From Variovorax paradoxus (lineage in GTDB: Bacteria > Pseudomonadota > Gammaproteobacteria > Burkholderiales > Burkholderiaceae_C): a stretch of 64,000 bases of DNA. The translations under genes were made by a program, and so were the position numbers. Numbering within the stretch: the first letter of the stretch is position 1; each line of letters begins with the position of its first letter. Below are positions 17,761 to 28,437 of the stretch, one piece after another. The stretch covers positions 2,418,001-2,482,000 of the forward strand of contig NZ_CP046622.1 of NCBI RefSeq assembly GCF_009755665.1. Direction: 5' to 3'. The notes beneath the pieces were generated by a model that was not told the DNA's origin, ran no database searches, and saw only the letters and a program-made list of their open reading frames with translations.

Positions 17761-20637
17761 ATGAGCGATTCTTCTACGCCATCGGCGTACACCGCCTATC
17801 AAGGCAACACCTACCTCTTCGGCGGCAACGCGCCCTATGTCGAGGAGATGTACGAAAACTACCTTGCCAACCCCGGTAGCGTGCCTGACAACTGGCGCTC
17901 GTATTTCGATGCGCTGCAGAATGTCCCCGCCGTCGACGGCACCAATGCGCGCGACGTGCCGCACCAGCCGGTCATCAACGCCTTTGCCGAACGTGCCAAG
18001 CAGGGCACCACCCGCGTGGTCCAGGCCAGCGGCGCAGACTCCGAGCTCGGCCGCAAGCGCACCGCTGTCCAGCAGCTGATTGCCGCCTACCGCAACGTCG
18101 GCGCCCGCTGGGCCGACCTCGACCCGCTCAAGCGCGCCGAGCGCCCGGCCATTCCGGAACTCGAGCCCTCGTTCTACGGCTTCACCGACGCCGACCTCGA
18201 GACGGTGTTCAACACCAGCAATACCTTCTTCGGCAAAGAGACCATGTCGCTGCGCGACCTGCTCAATGCCCTGCGCGAAACGTACTGCGGCACCATGGGC
18301 GCCGAGTACATGTACACCACCGACCAGAACCACAAGCGCTGGTGGCAGCAAAAGCTCGAAAGCGCCCGCACCAACCCCAAGCTGACGGCCGAGCAGAAGA
18401 AGCACGTGCTGAACCGCCTGACCGCGGCCGAAGGCCTCGAGCGCTTTCTTCACACCAAGTACGTCGGCCAGAAGCGCTTTTCGCTCGAAGGCGGCGAGAG
18501 CTTCATCGTCTCGATGGACGAGCTCATCAACCAGGCGGGCATCAAGGGCGTGCAGGAAATCGTGATCGGCATGGCCCACCGCGGCCGCCTGAACGTGCTG
18601 GTCAATTCGCTGGGCAAGCTGCCGGCCGACCTGTTCGCCGAGTTCGACCATACCGCTCCTGAAGACCTGCCGAGCGGCGACGTCAAGTACCACCAGGGCT
18701 TCAGCTCCGACGTGACCACCCCTGGCGGCCCGGTGCACCTGAGCCTTGCGTTCAACCCCTCGCACCTCGAAATCGTGAACCCCGTGGTCGAGGGCTCCGT
18801 GCGTTCGCGCATGGACCGCCGCGCCGACCCGCAAGGCAAGCAGGTGCTGCCCGTGCTCGTGCACGGCGACGCCGCCTTCGCAGGCCAGGGCGTGGTGATG
18901 GAAACGCTGGCGCTGGCCGAAACGCGCGGCTACTTCACAGGCGGCACGGTTCACATCGTCATCAACAACCAGATCGGCTTCACCACCAGCGACCCGCGCG
19001 ACAGCCGCTCGACGCTGTACTGCTCGGACATCGTCAAGATGATCGAGGCGCCGGTGCTGCACGTGAACGGCGACGACCCGGAAGCCGTGGTGCTGGCAAC
19101 CCAGCTCGCCCTCGAGTTCCGCATGGAGTTCCAGAAGGACGTGGTCGTGGACATCGTCTGCTTCCGCAAGCTGGGCCACAACGAGCAGGACACCCCCTCG
19201 CTCACCCAGCCGCTCATGTACAAGAAGATCGCCCAGCACCCCGGCACGCGCAAGCTGTACGCCGACAAGCTGGCCGCTCAGGGCCTGGGTGACACGCTCG
19301 GCGACGACATGGTCAAGGCGCAGCGCGCGGCCTTCGACGAAGGCAAGAACACCATCGACCCGGTGCTCACCAACTTCAAGAGCAAGTACGCGGTCGACTG
19401 GAGCCCCTATCTCAACAAGAAGTGGACCGACGCCGGCGACACGGCCATTCCGTCGAGCGAGTGGAAGCGCCTGGCCGAGAAGATCACCACGGTGCCGGCC
19501 GGCTTCACGGTGCACCCGCTCGTGAAGAAGGTGCTGGACGACCGCGCCGCCATGGGCCGCGGTGACGTGAACGTCGACTGGGGCATGGGCGAGCACATGG
19601 CTTTCGCCTCTCTGGTGGCCAGCGGCTACCCGGTTCGCCTCTCGGGCGAGGACTCGGGCCGTGGCACCTTCACGCACCGCCACGCCGTGCTGCACGATCA
19701 GAACCGCGAAAAGTTCGACGTTGGCACCTACACGCCGCTGCAGAACGTGGCTGAAAACCAGGCACCGTTCGTCGTCATCGATTCCATCCTTTCGGAAGAA
19801 GCCGTGCTCGCGTTCGAATACGGCTACGCCTCGAACGATCCGAATACGCTGGTCATCTGGGAAGCCCAGTTCGGCGACTTCGTGAACGGCGCGCAAGTGG
19901 TGATCGACCAGTTCATTGCCTCGGGCGAAGTGAAGTGGGGCCGCGTCAACGGCCTGACCATGATGCTGCCGCACGGCTACGAAGGCCAGGGCCCGGAGCA
20001 CAGCTCGGCACGCCTGGAGCGTTTCATGCAGCTGAGCGCGGACACCAACATGCAAGTGGTGCAGCCGACCACGGCCAGCCAGATCTTCCACGTGCTGCGC
20101 CGCCAGATGGTGCGCAACCTGCGCAAGCCGCTCATCATCCTCACGCCCAAGTCGCTGCTGCGCAACAAGGACGCAACGTCGCCGCTGTCCGAGTTCACCA
20201 AGGGCAGCTTCCAGACGGTCATTCCGGACACCAAGGGCCTGAAGGCGGAGAAGGTCAAGCGCCTGATCGCCTGCTCGGGCAAGGTCTACTACGACCTGTT
20301 CAAGAAGCGCGAAGAGCAGGGCAACGAGGACGTGGCCATCATCCGCGTCGAGCAGCTCTACCCGTTCCCGCACAAGGCTTTTGCCGCCGAGATCAAGAAG
20401 TACCCGAATCTCGTCGACGTGGTCTGGTGCCAGGACGAGCCGCAGAACCAGGGCGCCTGGTTCTTCGTGCAGCACTACATCCACGAAAACATGCAGGAAG
20501 GCCAGAAGCTCGGCTACTCCGGCCGTGCCGCTTCGGCGTCGCCGGCGGTGGGCTACTCGCACCTGCACCAGGAACAGCAGAAGGCGCTCGTCGATGGCGC
20601 ATTTGGCAAGCTCAAGGGCTTCGTGCTGACCAAGTAA
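17761..20637 (+). CDS. sucA: 2-oxoglutarate dehydrogenase E1 component
   Basis: 958-residue thiamine-diphosphate decarboxylase of the TCA cycle enzyme complex, handing succinyl groups to SucB. Signature segments: the N-terminal E2-binding region [18 protein letters not shown], substrate-site [11 protein letters not shown], the ThDP/Mg motif beginning [11 protein letters not shown] and closing [27 protein letters not shown], and the C-terminal [14 protein letters not shown]. Length is normal (E. coli 933). It is first of sucA-sucB-lpd, with 55 bases to sucB. An upstream stem-loop abuts its weak ribosome-binding site. Confidence 0.98.
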   Translation: MSDSSTPSAYTAYQGNTYLFGGNAPYVEEMYENYLANPGSVPDNWRSYFDALQNVPAVDGTNARDVPHQPVINAFAERAKQGTTRVVQASGADSELGRKRTAVQQLIAAYRNVGARWADLDPLKRAERPAIPELEPSFYGFTDADLETVFNTSNTFFGKETMSLRDLLNALRETYCGTMGAEYMYTTDQNHKRWWQQKLESARTNPKLTAEQKKHVLNRLTAAEGLERFLHTKYVGQKRFSLEGGESFIVSMDELINQAGIKGVQEIVIGMAHRGRLNVLVNSLGKLPADLFAEFDHTAPEDLPSGDVKYHQGFSSDVTTPGGPVHLSLAFNPSHLEIVNPVVEGSVRSRMDRRADPQGKQVLPVLVHGDAAFAGQGVVMETLALAETRGYFTGGTVHIVINNQIGFTTSDPRDSRSTLYCSDIVKMIEAPVLHVNGDDPEAVVLATQLALEFRMEFQKDVVVDIVCFRKLGHNEQDTPSLTQPLMYKKIAQHPGTRKLYADKLAAQGLGDTLGDDMVKAQRAAFDEGKNTIDPVLTNFKSKYAVDWSPYLNKKWTDAGDTAIPSSEWKRLAEKITTVPAGFTVHPLVKKVLDDRAAMGRGDVNVDWGMGEHMAFASLVASGYPVRLSGEDSGRGTFTHRHAVLHDQNREKFDVGTYTPLQNVAENQAPFVVIDSILSEEAVLAFEYGYASNDPNTLVIWEAQFGDFVNGAQVVIDQFIASGEVKWGRVNGLTMMLPHGYEGQGPEHSSARLERFMQLSADTNMQVVQPTTASQIFHVLRRQMVRNLRKPLIILTPKSLLRNKDATSPLSEFTKGSFQTVIPDTKGLKAEKVKRLIACSGKVYYDLFKKREEQGNEDVAIIRVEQLYPFPHKAFAAEIKKYPNLVDVVWCQDEPQNQGAWFFVQHYIHENMQEGQKLGYSGRAASASPAVGYSHLHQEQQKALVDGAFGKLKGFVLTK

Positions 20638-20692
20638 TCAAAAGCCTCTTTTCACACGAACACCCTCAAGAACAAAACGGAGCTCACTCCAA

Positions 20693-21955
20693 ATGTCTAT
20701 CGTAGAAGTCAAAGTCCCCCAGCTTTCCGAATCCGTGGCCGAGGCCACCATGCTCACCTGGAATAAGAAGGCCGGCGAAGCCGTCGCCATCGATGAAATC
20801 CTGATCGAGATCGAGACCGACAAGGTCGTGCTCGAAGTGCCCGCGCCCTCGGCCGGGGTGCTGGCTGAAATCGTGCAGCCCGATGGCGCCACCGTGGTGG
20901 CCGATCAGCTGATCGCCAAGATCGACACCGAAGGCAAGGGTGCGGCCGCCGCACCTGCGGCAGCGCCCGCTGCCGCTCCGGCTCCCGCCGCTGCACCGGC
21001 CCCCGCGGCCGCTGCCGCAGCCGCCGGCGGTTCGAAGTCCGACGTGGCGATGCCCGCCGCCGCCAAGCTGCTGGCCGACAACAACCTGAAGACCAGCGAC
21101 GTGGCCGGCACCGGCAAGGACGGCCGCGTCACCAAGGGCGACGTGCTCGGCGCCGTGGCTTCGGGCGCCAAGCCCGCCGCCACCGTGGCCGCACCGGCCG
21201 CCAAGCCGGCGCTGCCGCAGGTTTCCGCACCCAGCAGCGCGGCCGACCTGGGTGAACGCCCCGAGCAGCGCGTGCCAATGAGCCGCCTGCGCGCCCGCAT
21301 TGCCGAGCGCCTGCTGCAATCGCAATCGACCAACGCCATCCTCACGACGTTCAACGAAGTGAACATGGCGCCCGTCATGGAACTGCGCAAGCGCTTCCAG
21401 GACAGCTTCACCAAGGAACACGGCGTGAAGCTCGGCTTCATGAGCTTCTTCGTGAAGGCCGCGGTGCATGCGCTGAAGAAGTACCCGGTGATCAACGCGT
21501 CGGTCGACGGCAACGACATCCTGTACCACGGCTACTTCGACATCGGTATTGCCGTCGGTTCGCCGCGCGGCCTGGTGGTGCCCATCCTGCGCAACGCCGA
21601 CCAGATGAGCTTTGCCGACATCGAGAAGAAGATTGCCGAATACGGCAAGAAGGCGCAAGACGGCAAGCTCGGCATCGAAGAGATGACCGGCGGCACGTTC
21701 TCCATTTCGAACGGCGGCACCTTCGGCTCGATGCTTTCGACCCCGATCATCAATCCGCCCCAGTCCGCGATCCTCGGCGTGCACGCCACCAAGGACCGCG
21801 CCGTGGTCGAGAACGGCCAGATCGTCATCCGCCCGATGAACTACCTTGCCATGAGCTACGACCACCGCATCATCGACGGCCGCGAAGCCGTGCTGGGCCT
21901 GGTCGCCATGAAGGAAGCGCTGGAAGATCCGTCGCGCCTCTTGTTCGACATCTGA
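20693..21955 (+). CDS. sucB: Dihydrolipoyllysine succinyltransferase (E2 of 2-oxoglutarate dehydrogenase)
   Basis: 420-residue E2 core. One lipoyl domain (residues 2-77, lipoyl-Lys44 in [10 protein letters not shown]), an Ala/Pro linker, a peripheral subunit-binding domain (about 113-150, [16 protein letters not shown]…), and the catalytic acyltransferase domain with [15 protein letters not shown] and His391/Asp395 in SYDHRIIDG. The IETDK lipoyl context is characteristic of SucB and differs from the ESDK of aceF and lpdA in this window, so the two systems are distinguishable. The lpd start follows 13 bases after its stop, whose codon overlaps the lpd Shine-Dalgarno. Confidence 0.98.
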   Translation: MSIVEVKVPQLSESVAEATMLTWNKKAGEAVAIDEILIEIETDKVVLEVPAPSAGVLAEIVQPDGATVVADQLIAKIDTEGKGAAAAPAAAPAAAPAPAAAPAPAAAAAAAGGSKSDVAMPAAAKLLADNNLKTSDVAGTGKDGRVTKGDVLGAVASGAKPAATVAAPAAKPALPQVSAPSSAADLGERPEQRVPMSRLRARIAERLLQSQSTNAILTTFNEVNMAPVMELRKRFQDSFTKEHGVKLGFMSFFVKAAVHALKKYPVINASVDGNDILYHGYFDIGIAVGSPRGLVVPILRNADQMSFADIEKKIAEYGKKAQDGKLGIEEMTGGTFSISNGGTFGSMLSTPIINPPQSAILGVHATKDRAVVENGQIVIRPMNYLAMSYDHRIIDGREAVLGLVAMKEALEDPSRLLFDI

Positions 21956-21968
21956 GGAGACTGATCAG

Positions 21969-23399
21969 ATGGCAAACAAACAATTCGACGTCATCGTCAT
22001 CGGCGGTGGCCCCGGCGGCTACATCGCCGCCATTCGCGCGGCGCAACTCGGCTTCAACGTCGCGTGTATCGACGAGTGGAAGAACGGCAAGGGCGGCCCG
22101 GCACCGGGCGGCACCTGCACCAACGTCGGCTGCATTCCGTCGAAGGCGCTGCTGCAATCGTCGGAGCACTTCGAGCAGGCCGGCCACCACTTTGCGGACC
22201 ACGGCATCAAGGTCGAGGGCCTGGGCCTCGACATCGACAAGATGCTGGCCCGCAAGGACCAGGTCGTGAAGCAGAACAACGACGGCATCCTGTACCTGTT
22301 CAAGAAGAACAAGATCAGCTTCTTCCATGGCCGCGGCTCGTTCGTGAAAACCGACGAAACCGGCTATGAAATCAAGGTGGCGGGCGCCGCCGAAGAATCG
22401 ATCAGCGGCAAGCACATCATCGTGGCCACGGGCTCCAACGCCCGCGCATTGCCCGGCACGCCTTTCGATGAAGAGAACATTCTCTCGAACGACGGCGCGC
22501 TGCGCATCGGCGCGGTGCCGAAGAAGCTGGGCCTGATCGGCTCCGGCGTCATCGGCCTCGAAATGGGCTCTGTGTGGCGCCGCCTCGGTGCCGAAGTCAC
22601 GGTGCTCGAAGCCCTGCCGACCTTCCTCGGCGCGGTGGACGAGCAGATCGCCAAGGAAGCCAAGAAGGCCTTCGACAAGCAGAAGCTCAAGATCGAACTC
22701 GGCGTCAAGGTCGGCGAGATCAAGTCGTCGAAGAAGGGCGTGAGCGTTGCCTGGACCAATGCCAAGGGCGAAGCCCAGACGCTCGAGGTCGACAAGCTGA
22801 TCGTCTCGATCGGCCGCGTGCCCAACACCATTGGCCTGAACGCCGAAGCCGTGGGCCTGAAGCTGGACGAGCGCGGTGCCATTGCCGTGGACGACGATTG
22901 CAAGACCAGCCTGCCCAACGTGTGGGCCATCGGCGACGTGGTTCGCGGTCCGATGCTCGCGCACAAGGCCGAGGAAGAGGGCGTTGCGGTTGCTGAGCGC
23001 ATTGCGGGCCAGCATGGCCATGTCAACTTCAACACGGTTCCGTGGGTCATCTACACCAGTCCCGAGATCGCGTGGGTCGGCCAGACCGAGCAGCAGCTCA
23101 AGGCCGCGGGCCGCGCCTACAAGGCCGGTACCTTCCCGTTCCTGGCAAATGGCCGCGCACGCGCGCTGGGCGACACCACGGGCATGGTCAAGTTCCTGGC
23201 CGATGCCGCAACCGACGAGATCCTCGGCGTGCACATCGTGGGTCCTCAAGCCAGCGAACTGATCTCCGAAGCCGTGGTGGCCATGGAGTTCAAGGCGAGC
23301 GCCGAAGACATCGCACGCATCTGCCACGCGCACCCGTCGCTGTCGGAAGCCACGAAGGAAGCGGCACTTGCCGTGGACAAGCGCACGCTGAACTTCTGA
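21969..23399 (+). CDS. lpd: Dihydrolipoyl dehydrogenase (E3) of the 2-oxoglutarate dehydrogenase cluster
   Basis: 476-residue flavoprotein without lipoyl domain. FAD site [19 protein letters not shown] (residues 8-26), redox disulfide in [16 protein letters not shown] site [19 protein letters not shown], and C-terminal [10 protein letters not shown] with the catalytic His-Glu pair. A GAGGAGA Shine-Dalgarno overlaps the sucB stop. Its placement directly after sucB suggests it serves 2-oxoglutarate dehydrogenase, while lpdA at 10138 serves pyruvate dehydrogenase; both could in principle exchange. Confidence 0.97.
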   Translation: MANKQFDVIVIGGGPGGYIAAIRAAQLGFNVACIDEWKNGKGGPAPGGTCTNVGCIPSKALLQSSEHFEQAGHHFADHGIKVEGLGLDIDKMLARKDQVVKQNNDGILYLFKKNKISFFHGRGSFVKTDETGYEIKVAGAAEESISGKHIIVATGSNARALPGTPFDEENILSNDGALRIGAVPKKLGLIGSGVIGLEMGSVWRRLGAEVTVLEALPTFLGAVDEQIAKEAKKAFDKQKLKIELGVKVGEIKSSKKGVSVAWTNAKGEAQTLEVDKLIVSIGRVPNTIGLNAEAVGLKLDERGAIAVDDDCKTSLPNVWAIGDVVRGPMLAHKAEEEGVAVAERIAGQHGHVNFNTVPWVIYTSPEIAWVGQTEQQLKAAGRAYKAGTFPFLANGRARALGDTTGMVKFLADAATDEILGVHIVGPQASELISEAVVAMEFKASAEDIARICHAHPSLSEATKEAALAVDKRTLNF

Positions 23400-23403
23400 T
23401 CCA

Positions 23404-24504
23404 TTGACCAGCGTCAAAGAGGCCTACGAGGCGGAACTCGCGGTGCGCGGGTTCCAGAGCGATCCCGCGCAACTGCGCGCCGTGGAGGCGCTGGATCGCT
23501 GCGCGCGGGAGTGGGCCGGCTACAAGGCCCAGCGCTCCAACGCGCTGAAGAAGTTCATCAACCGGCCGGAGCTCCCGCGCGGCGTCTACATGTATGGCGG
23601 CGTCGGGCGGGGCAAGAGCTTCCTGATGGACTTGTTCTTCAACGCCGTGCCGCTGCGCCGCAAGACGCGCCTGCACTTTCACGAGTTCATGCGCGAGGTG
23701 CACCGCGAACTGCGCGAGCTGCAGGGCACGGTCAACCCGCTCGACGAGCTTGGGTTGCGTATTTCCAAGCGCTACAAGCTGATCTGCTTCGACGAGTTCC
23801 ACGTCGCGGACATCACCGACGCGATGATTCTTCATCGTCTGCTCGTGTCGCTGTTCGAGAACGGCGTGGGCTTTGTCACCACCTCCAATTTCAGGCCCGA
23901 CGACCTGTATCCCGGCGGGCTGCACCGCGACCGCATCCTGCCTGCGATTGCGCTACTGAACGAGAAGCTCGAAGTGCTGAGCGTGGACAACGGCACCGAC
24001 TACCGGCGCCGCACGCTCGAGCAATTGCGCATGTACCTCACGCCCAACGATGCGGCGGCCGAGAAGGAAATGCGCAAGGCTTTCGACAAGCTGGCCGAAA
24101 CGGCTGACGAAAGCCCCATCCTGCACATCGAGCAGCGCGAGATCCGCGCAAGGCGCAAGGCGGGCGGCGTGGTCTGGTTCGACTTCAAGACGCTGTGCGG
24201 CGGACCGCGCTCGCAGAACGACTATCTCGAAATTGCCAGCCAGTTCCATACGGTGCTGCTCTCCGATGTGCCGCACATGCCGGTGCGCATGGCTTCCGAA
24301 GCACGCCGTTTCACCTGGCTGGTCGACGTCTTGTACGACCGGCGCGTCAAGCTCATCATGTCGGCTGAGGTAGCGCCGGAGGCGTTGTATACCGAGGGGC
24401 CGCTTGCGCATGAATTCCCGCGCACGGTTTCGAGGCTCACCGAAATGCAATCGAGCGAATTCCTCTCCCTGGAGCGCCGGATCGTCGACACTCGACTGAC
24501 ATGA
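23404..24504 (+). CDS. zapE: Cell division ATPase ZapE (AFG1 family)
   Basis: 366-residue AFG1-like P-loop ATPase; in E. coli ZapE associates with the Z-ring late in division. Walker A is in MYGGVGRGKSFLMDLFF (about residue 60), Walker B in KLICFDEFHV (about residue 124), and the sensor-like TSNFRPDDLYP follows. Start codon appears to be TTG, four bases after the lpd stop; no in-frame ATG exists before the Walker A region that would keep the family's N terminus. The last codon overlaps the ATG of the following coiled-coil gene. Its position after sucAB-lpd is common in betaproteobacteria. Confidence 0.93.
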   Translation: MTSVKEAYEAELAVRGFQSDPAQLRAVEALDRCAREWAGYKAQRSNALKKFINRPELPRGVYMYGGVGRGKSFLMDLFFNAVPLRRKTRLHFHEFMREVHRELRELQGTVNPLDELGLRISKRYKLICFDEFHVADITDAMILHRLLVSLFENGVGFVTTSNFRPDDLYPGGLHRDRILPAIALLNEKLEVLSVDNGTDYRRRTLEQLRMYLTPNDAAAEKEMRKAFDKLAETADESPILHIEQREIRARRKAGGVVWFDFKTLCGGPRSQNDYLEIASQFHTVLLSDVPHMPVRMASEARRFTWLVDVLYDRRVKLIMSAEVAPEALYTEGPLAHEFPRTVSRLTEMQSSEFLSLERRIVDTRLT

Positions 24505-25175
24505 AAAATATCGTTTTCGCCGTGCTGATGAGCTTGGGCAGCTTGCCGGTCTGGGCGCAGTCCAATGCGGCCGCCGGCAGTACCGACTTCGAGGCCGAAC
24601 GCAGCAGGCTGGCCGCCGAGCGCGCCGCCATCGAGGCACGCTTCGAAAAAGAGCGTGCGGCCTGCTATCAGAAGTTCGCGGTCGAAGACTGCCTGCGCGA
24701 CAGCCGCAGGCGCCGCCGCACCGAAACCGATCACATCAAGCGCCAGGAAACGGCCATCAACGACATCGAGCGCCAGCGGCGCGGTGCGGCCGAACTCGAA
24801 AAGCTCGATCAGAAGGCCGCCACACGGCGCCCGCAAGACACGCCCGAAAAGCAGGACGAATCCCGCCAAGCGCAAAAAGACCGCGAGCAGCGTGCTGCCG
24901 ACCATGCGGCGAGCCGCGCCGCCACGGCTGCCGAGGCGGACGAGCGCCGGCGCCAGCTCGAGGCCAAGCAGAAGGCAAACGCCGAAGACCAGGCCAAGGC
25001 TGCCCAGCGCCGTGCCGAGGCGCCGGCGGAGGTCGAGCGCTTCGAGAGCAAGCAGCAGAAGGCAGCGGAGCGTCGGGCCAGCCGCGAGCGGCAGAACGCC
25101 GATCGCAGCAGACCCCGTGGGGCGCCTTTGCCCCCGCCGCCACCGGCATCGCCGGCGTCGTCGCCTTCTCGTTGA
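24501..25175 (+). CDS. Secreted coiled-coil protein of unknown function
   Basis: 224 residues, not a family I can name. A signal peptide is clear (residues 1-20, cleavage after VWA, giving QSNAAAG). The mature part is almost entirely charged helix, rich in Arg, Glu, Gln and Ala, strongly predicted to be coiled coil. Two cysteines eleven residues apart (ACYQKFAVEDC) could make a periplasmic disulfide. It ends in a Pro-rich segment with a run of five prolines. It overlaps the zapE stop by ATGA, so it is translationally coupled to a cell-division ATPase. Low complexity will limit homology searches. Confidence 0.75.
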   Translation: MKNIVFAVLMSLGSLPVWAQSNAAAGSTDFEAERSRLAAERAAIEARFEKERAACYQKFAVEDCLRDSRRRRRTETDHIKRQETAINDIERQRRGAAELEKLDQKAATRRPQDTPEKQDESRQAQKDREQRAADHAASRAATAAEADERRRQLEAKQKANAEDQAKAAQRRAEAPAEVERFESKQQKAAERRASRERQNADRSRPRGAPLPPPPPASPASSPSR

Positions 25176-25183
25176 GCACGGGG

Positions 25184-25204
25184 GCCGAGCGAGCACCGCT
25201 CGGC
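25184..25204. terminator. Stem-loop between convergent genes
   Basis: GCCGAGCG-AGCAC-CGCTCGGC, a perfect 8-base-pair stem with 5-base loop in the 37 bases between two convergent stops. No T tract follows on either side, so if it terminates it is not a textbook intrinsic terminator. Confidence 0.45.
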
Positions 25205-25212
25205 GTCGGACG

Positions 25213-25983
25213 TCAGGCTTCGGCTGGAAGCGCTTCGAGTTTCAACACCGCAATGGAAATGTTGTCGCCCGTACCCCGGGCGCGGCGGCGCGCCTCGCCC
25301 ACCAGGATTTCAACCGCGTCGCGCGGTGGCTCCGCATACAGCACGCTGGCCAGTTCCTCGGGGCTGAAGTAGTGCCAGAGTCCGTCGCTGCACGCCATGA
25401 GCAGGTCGCCAGGCTGCATCGCCGGAATGTAGTGGGGTTCGATCGGCGGCGGAGTCGTTGTCATGCCCAGGCAGCCCAGCAGAATGTTGCCCTTGGGATG
25501 AACGTTGGCCTCGGCCTCGCTGATTTCGCCCCGGTCGATGAGCACCTGCACATACGAGTGGTCGCGCGTGCGCGTGACGAGCTCGCCGTCCTGAAAGTGA
25601 TAGATGCGGGAGTCGCCCGCGTGAATCCAGGCGCAGTCGCCCTTGGGGTTCATGAGAAAAGCCGCCAGCGTGCTGTGCGGCTCCTGCTCGCTCGACAGGG
25701 CCGTGAGCTTGATGACCGTGTGCGCGTCTTCCAGCAATTGCCGCAGCACCGCCGTGGAGCTGTCGCGATCGGGGTGGTAGCGCGTGAAGAGCTGGCGCGC
25801 CGTCATCAGCACCTGGTCGGACGCCTTGCGGCCGCCGCTGCGCCCGCCCATGCCGTCGGCAATGACGCCCAGCATGCAGCCAGGCACGCGCGGATGGCTC
25901 ATCATCAGCACCTGGTCCTGCTGGTAGGGACGGTCTCCCTTGTGGAGACCGGTGGCGGCGGCAAGTCGAAAGCCTAGGGTCAT
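25213..25983 (-). CDS. PP2C-family serine/threonine phosphatase
   Basis: 256-residue metal-dependent protein phosphatase, a compact PP2C domain with no membrane segment or partner domain. Metal and phosphate-site motifs are in order: DRPYQQD (family norm RxxNED, here Gln-Gln-Asp), VIADGMGGRSGG, WIHAGDSRIY, LMACSDGLW and GTGDNISIAVL. All the aspartates needed to hold the two metals are present. No Ser/Thr kinase or FHA gene is nearby, so its substrate is unknown; such solitary PP2Cs sometimes accompany type VI secretion genes, but none is seen here. It is divergent from the DUF465-helicase pair. Confidence 0.92.
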   Translation of the reverse strand: MTLGFRLAAATGLHKGDRPYQQDQVLMMSHPRVPGCMLGVIADGMGGRSGGRKASDQVLMTARQLFTRYHPDRDSSTAVLRQLLEDAHTVIKLTALSSEQEPHSTLAAFLMNPKGDCAWIHAGDSRIYHFQDGELVTRTRDHSYVQVLIDRGEISEAEANVHPKGNILLGCLGMTTTPPPIEPHYIPAMQPGDLLMACSDGLWHYFSPEELASVLYAEPPRDAVEILVGEARRRARGTGDNISIAVLKLEALPAEA

Positions 25984-26089
25984 GAGCGCAATGCGCCAAT
26001 GGCGCGCTTTCTGTCTTCTCGTGAATTCGTGTCAGGACGTATTATCGAGTGAACACGAGTGCGCGCGGAATACGCTCGCATCGCCCACG

Positions 26090-26293
26090 TTGGACTCCAA
26101 TCTCCACTCCCTTTCCCGCCAATTGATCGAGTTGCGCATCGAGCATGCCGACCTTGATGCCACCATCGACCGACTGGCCGAGGCTTTGCCGCAAGACGAA
26201 CTCCTGCTGCGGCGCCTGAAGAAACGCCGCCTCGGGTTGCGCGACCAGATCGTGCGGCTCGAAAACTTGCTCGATCCGAGAGAACCCGCGTGA
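26090..26293 (+). CDS. Small DUF465 (YdcH-family) protein
   Basis: 67-residue helical hairpin protein of the YdcH/SlyX-like DUF465 family, function unknown. Start is assigned to TTG because the protein then begins MDSNLHSLSRQLIELRIEH, which matches the family length of about 70; no in-frame ATG lies closer. The charged helices ending LGLRDQIVRLENLL suggest a two-helix coiled coil. Its stop overlaps the GTG start of the helicase (GTGA). Confidence 0.75.
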   Translation: MDSNLHSLSRQLIELRIEHADLDATIDRLAEALPQDELLLRRLKKRRLGLRDQIVRLENLLDPREPA

Positions 26294-28356
26294 CCGACAC
26301 ACTCGAGGACAAGGTGCGCGACGCCTTCGCGCACGGTGGGGCGCTTTCCCACGCCGCCGAGCAGTTTCGCGAACGCTCGGGACAGACCGAAATGGCGCTG
26401 GCCGTGGCACGCACCATCGAAGACGGCGGCGTGCTGGTGGTGGAGGCCGGCACCGGCGTGGGCAAGACCTTTTCGTATCTGGTGCCGGCGTTGCTGAGCG
26501 GCGAACGCGTGCTGCTGTCGACCGCCACCAAGACCCTGCAGGACCAGCTGTTCGGCCGCGACTTGCCGCGCCTGGTCGAAGCGCTCGAACTGCCGGTGCG
26601 AACGGCGCTGCTCAAGGGCCGCGCGAGCTATCTGTGCCTGCACCGGCTCGATCTTGCGCGCCACGATGCATCGCTGCCCGAACGGGGCAGCCTGCGAACG
26701 CTCGCCAAGATCGAGCAATGGTCGAAGGCCACACGAACCGGCGACCTGGCAGAGCTGCCCGGGCTGGACGAGCGATCGCCGCTCATTCCGCTGATTACTT
26801 CCACGCGCGAGAACTGCCTGGGCGCCCAGTGTCCGCAGTTCAAGCCATGCCACGTCAACCTGGCGCGGCGCGAGGCGCTGGCCGCCGATGTGGTGGTCAT
26901 CAATCACCACTTGTTCTTTGCGGATCTCGCCGTGCGCGAGACCGGCATGGCGGAGCTGCTGCCGACCGTGAGTGTGGTCGTGTTCGACGAGGCCCACCAG
27001 CTCAACGAAACCGGCGTGCAGTTTCTCGGGGCGCAACTCGGCAGCGGCCAGGCACTCGATTTCGCGCGCGATCTGCTTGGCGCGGGCCTGCAGCATGCGC
27101 GCGGACTGGTCGATTGGCAGCAGCTGGCAGCGGCCGTGGAGCGTGCGGCGCGCGAGCTGCGCCTTGCGGTCGGCAAGCAGTGGCCCGGCACCAAGCTGCG
27201 CTGGGTGGGGCCGTCGCCGGAAGGCATCGATCCGGGCATCTGGCAGGGCGCCCTCGACGACTTCCAGCATGCATTCGAAATGGCGGCCGAAGGGCTCGAT
27301 ACCGTCAGCGAGATATCGCCCGACTTCGTGCGCCTGTACGAGCGGGCGCAGCAGCTCGCCAAGCGCGCGGCGCGTTTCGCGTTGCCTTGCGAGGTCGAAT
27401 CGGTGCGCTGGGTCGACGTGGGCACGCAATTGCGCCTGGTCGAGTCACCGCTCGACATTGCGGAGGCGATGCGCACGCGCGTGCTCAAGATCAGCCATGG
27501 CGAGCGTGAACTCGATGCCTATGGCGAAGAACAGGAAGACGGCCACCCGGCGCCGGAAGACAGCGGCCGCGCCTGGATCTTTACTTCCGCCACGCTGGGC
27601 GACGAGCCCACGCTGCGCTGGTTCACCGAACCGTGCGGCCTGGGCGATGCCGAGGTGCTGCGCGTGCAGAGCCCCTTCGACTATGCCGCCCAAGCGGGGC
27701 TTTATGTGCCGCGGGCTTTTCCGAAACCCAACGATGCTTCTCACAGCGCGAGGGTTGCGCAACTCGCTGCGCGGGGCGCGAGCGAACTCGGCGGGCGCAC
27801 GCTGGTGCTGACGACCACGCTGCGTGCCTTGCGCACCATCGGCGACGAGATGAAGCAGCAATTCGAGCGGCTCGAATCCGACGTGCGGCCCGAGGTGCTG
27901 GTGCAGGGCGAACTGCCCAAGCGCGTGCTCATGGATCGCTTTCGCGAAGGCGCGCAAGGCGGCCGCGCGGGTTGCGTGCTGGTGGCATCCGCATCGTTCT
28001 GGGAAGGCTTCGACGCACCGGGCGACGCGCTGCAGCTGGTGGTGATCGACAAGCTGCCGTTTCCTCCGCCGAATGACCCGCTGGTCGAGGCACGCTCGCA
28101 GCGGCTCGAAGCCCAGGGCCGCAGTTCGTTCAGCGACTACTCGCTGCCCGAGGCGGCCGTGGCGCTGAAGCAGGGCGCGGGGCGGCTGATTCGCCGCGAA
28201 ACGGATTGCGGGGTGCTTGCGATCTGCGACACCCGCCTGGTGGCGATGGGCTACGGACGGCGGTTGCTGTCCGCGTTGCCGCCGATGCGCAGGCTGGAGA
28301 GCGAAGCGGATTTCGAGGCCGCCATCAGCGACCTGAAGAATTCGCTCTCGGCCTGA
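26290..28356 (+). CDS. ATP-dependent DNA helicase, DinG/YoaA (XPD-like) family
   Basis: 688-residue superfamily 2 helicase with 5'-3' polarity expected from the family. Walker A AGTGVGKTFSYLVPALL near residue 55, four cysteines for a 4Fe-4S cluster (YLCLHR, then NCLGAQC and KPCHV), the DEAH box FDEAHQLNET, motif III-like FTSATLG and the late QGAGRLIRRETDCGV motif VI. The YoaA group is the closer match; YoaA in E. coli works with the Pol III chi subunit in damage tolerance. Start codon is GTG overlapping the DUF465 stop, so it is translationally coupled. Confidence 0.93.
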   Translation: MTDTLEDKVRDAFAHGGALSHAAEQFRERSGQTEMALAVARTIEDGGVLVVEAGTGVGKTFSYLVPALLSGERVLLSTATKTLQDQLFGRDLPRLVEALELPVRTALLKGRASYLCLHRLDLARHDASLPERGSLRTLAKIEQWSKATRTGDLAELPGLDERSPLIPLITSTRENCLGAQCPQFKPCHVNLARREALAADVVVINHHLFFADLAVRETGMAELLPTVSVVVFDEAHQLNETGVQFLGAQLGSGQALDFARDLLGAGLQHARGLVDWQQLAAAVERAARELRLAVGKQWPGTKLRWVGPSPEGIDPGIWQGALDDFQHAFEMAAEGLDTVSEISPDFVRLYERAQQLAKRAARFALPCEVESVRWVDVGTQLRLVESPLDIAEAMRTRVLKISHGERELDAYGEEQEDGHPAPEDSGRAWIFTSATLGDEPTLRWFTEPCGLGDAEVLRVQSPFDYAAQAGLYVPRAFPKPNDASHSARVAQLAARGASELGGRTLVLTTTLRALRTIGDEMKQQFERLESDVRPEVLVQGELPKRVLMDRFREGAQGGRAGCVLVASASFWEGFDAPGDALQLVVIDKLPFPPPNDPLVEARSQRLEAQGRSSFSDYSLPEAAVALKQGAGRLIRRETDCGVLAICDTRLVAMGYGRRLLSALPPMRRLESEADFEAAISDLKNSLSA

Positions 28357-28406
28357 GAGGCGAGGAGGCCGGGCGGGGAGGGGCCTGCCCCCGTCCAGAC
28401 GAAGAA

Positions 28407-28424
28407 AAAGCCCCGAAGGGCTTT
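28407..28424. terminator. Terminator between the helicase gene and bamD
   Basis: AAAGCCC-CGAA-GGGCTTT hairpin, followed by a T-rich stretch (GTTCTTTAT) on the plus strand. It lies 50 bases after the helicase stop and 14 bases from the convergent bamD stop, so it may serve both. Confidence 0.7.
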
Positions 28425-28437
28425 GTTCTTTATCGAG

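Noticed and set aside
17716..20568. 950-codon minus-strand open frame across sucA
   Set aside because: Antisense shadow of sucA; composition is His/Arg/Val-rich as expected from reverse-complement GC-rich codons.
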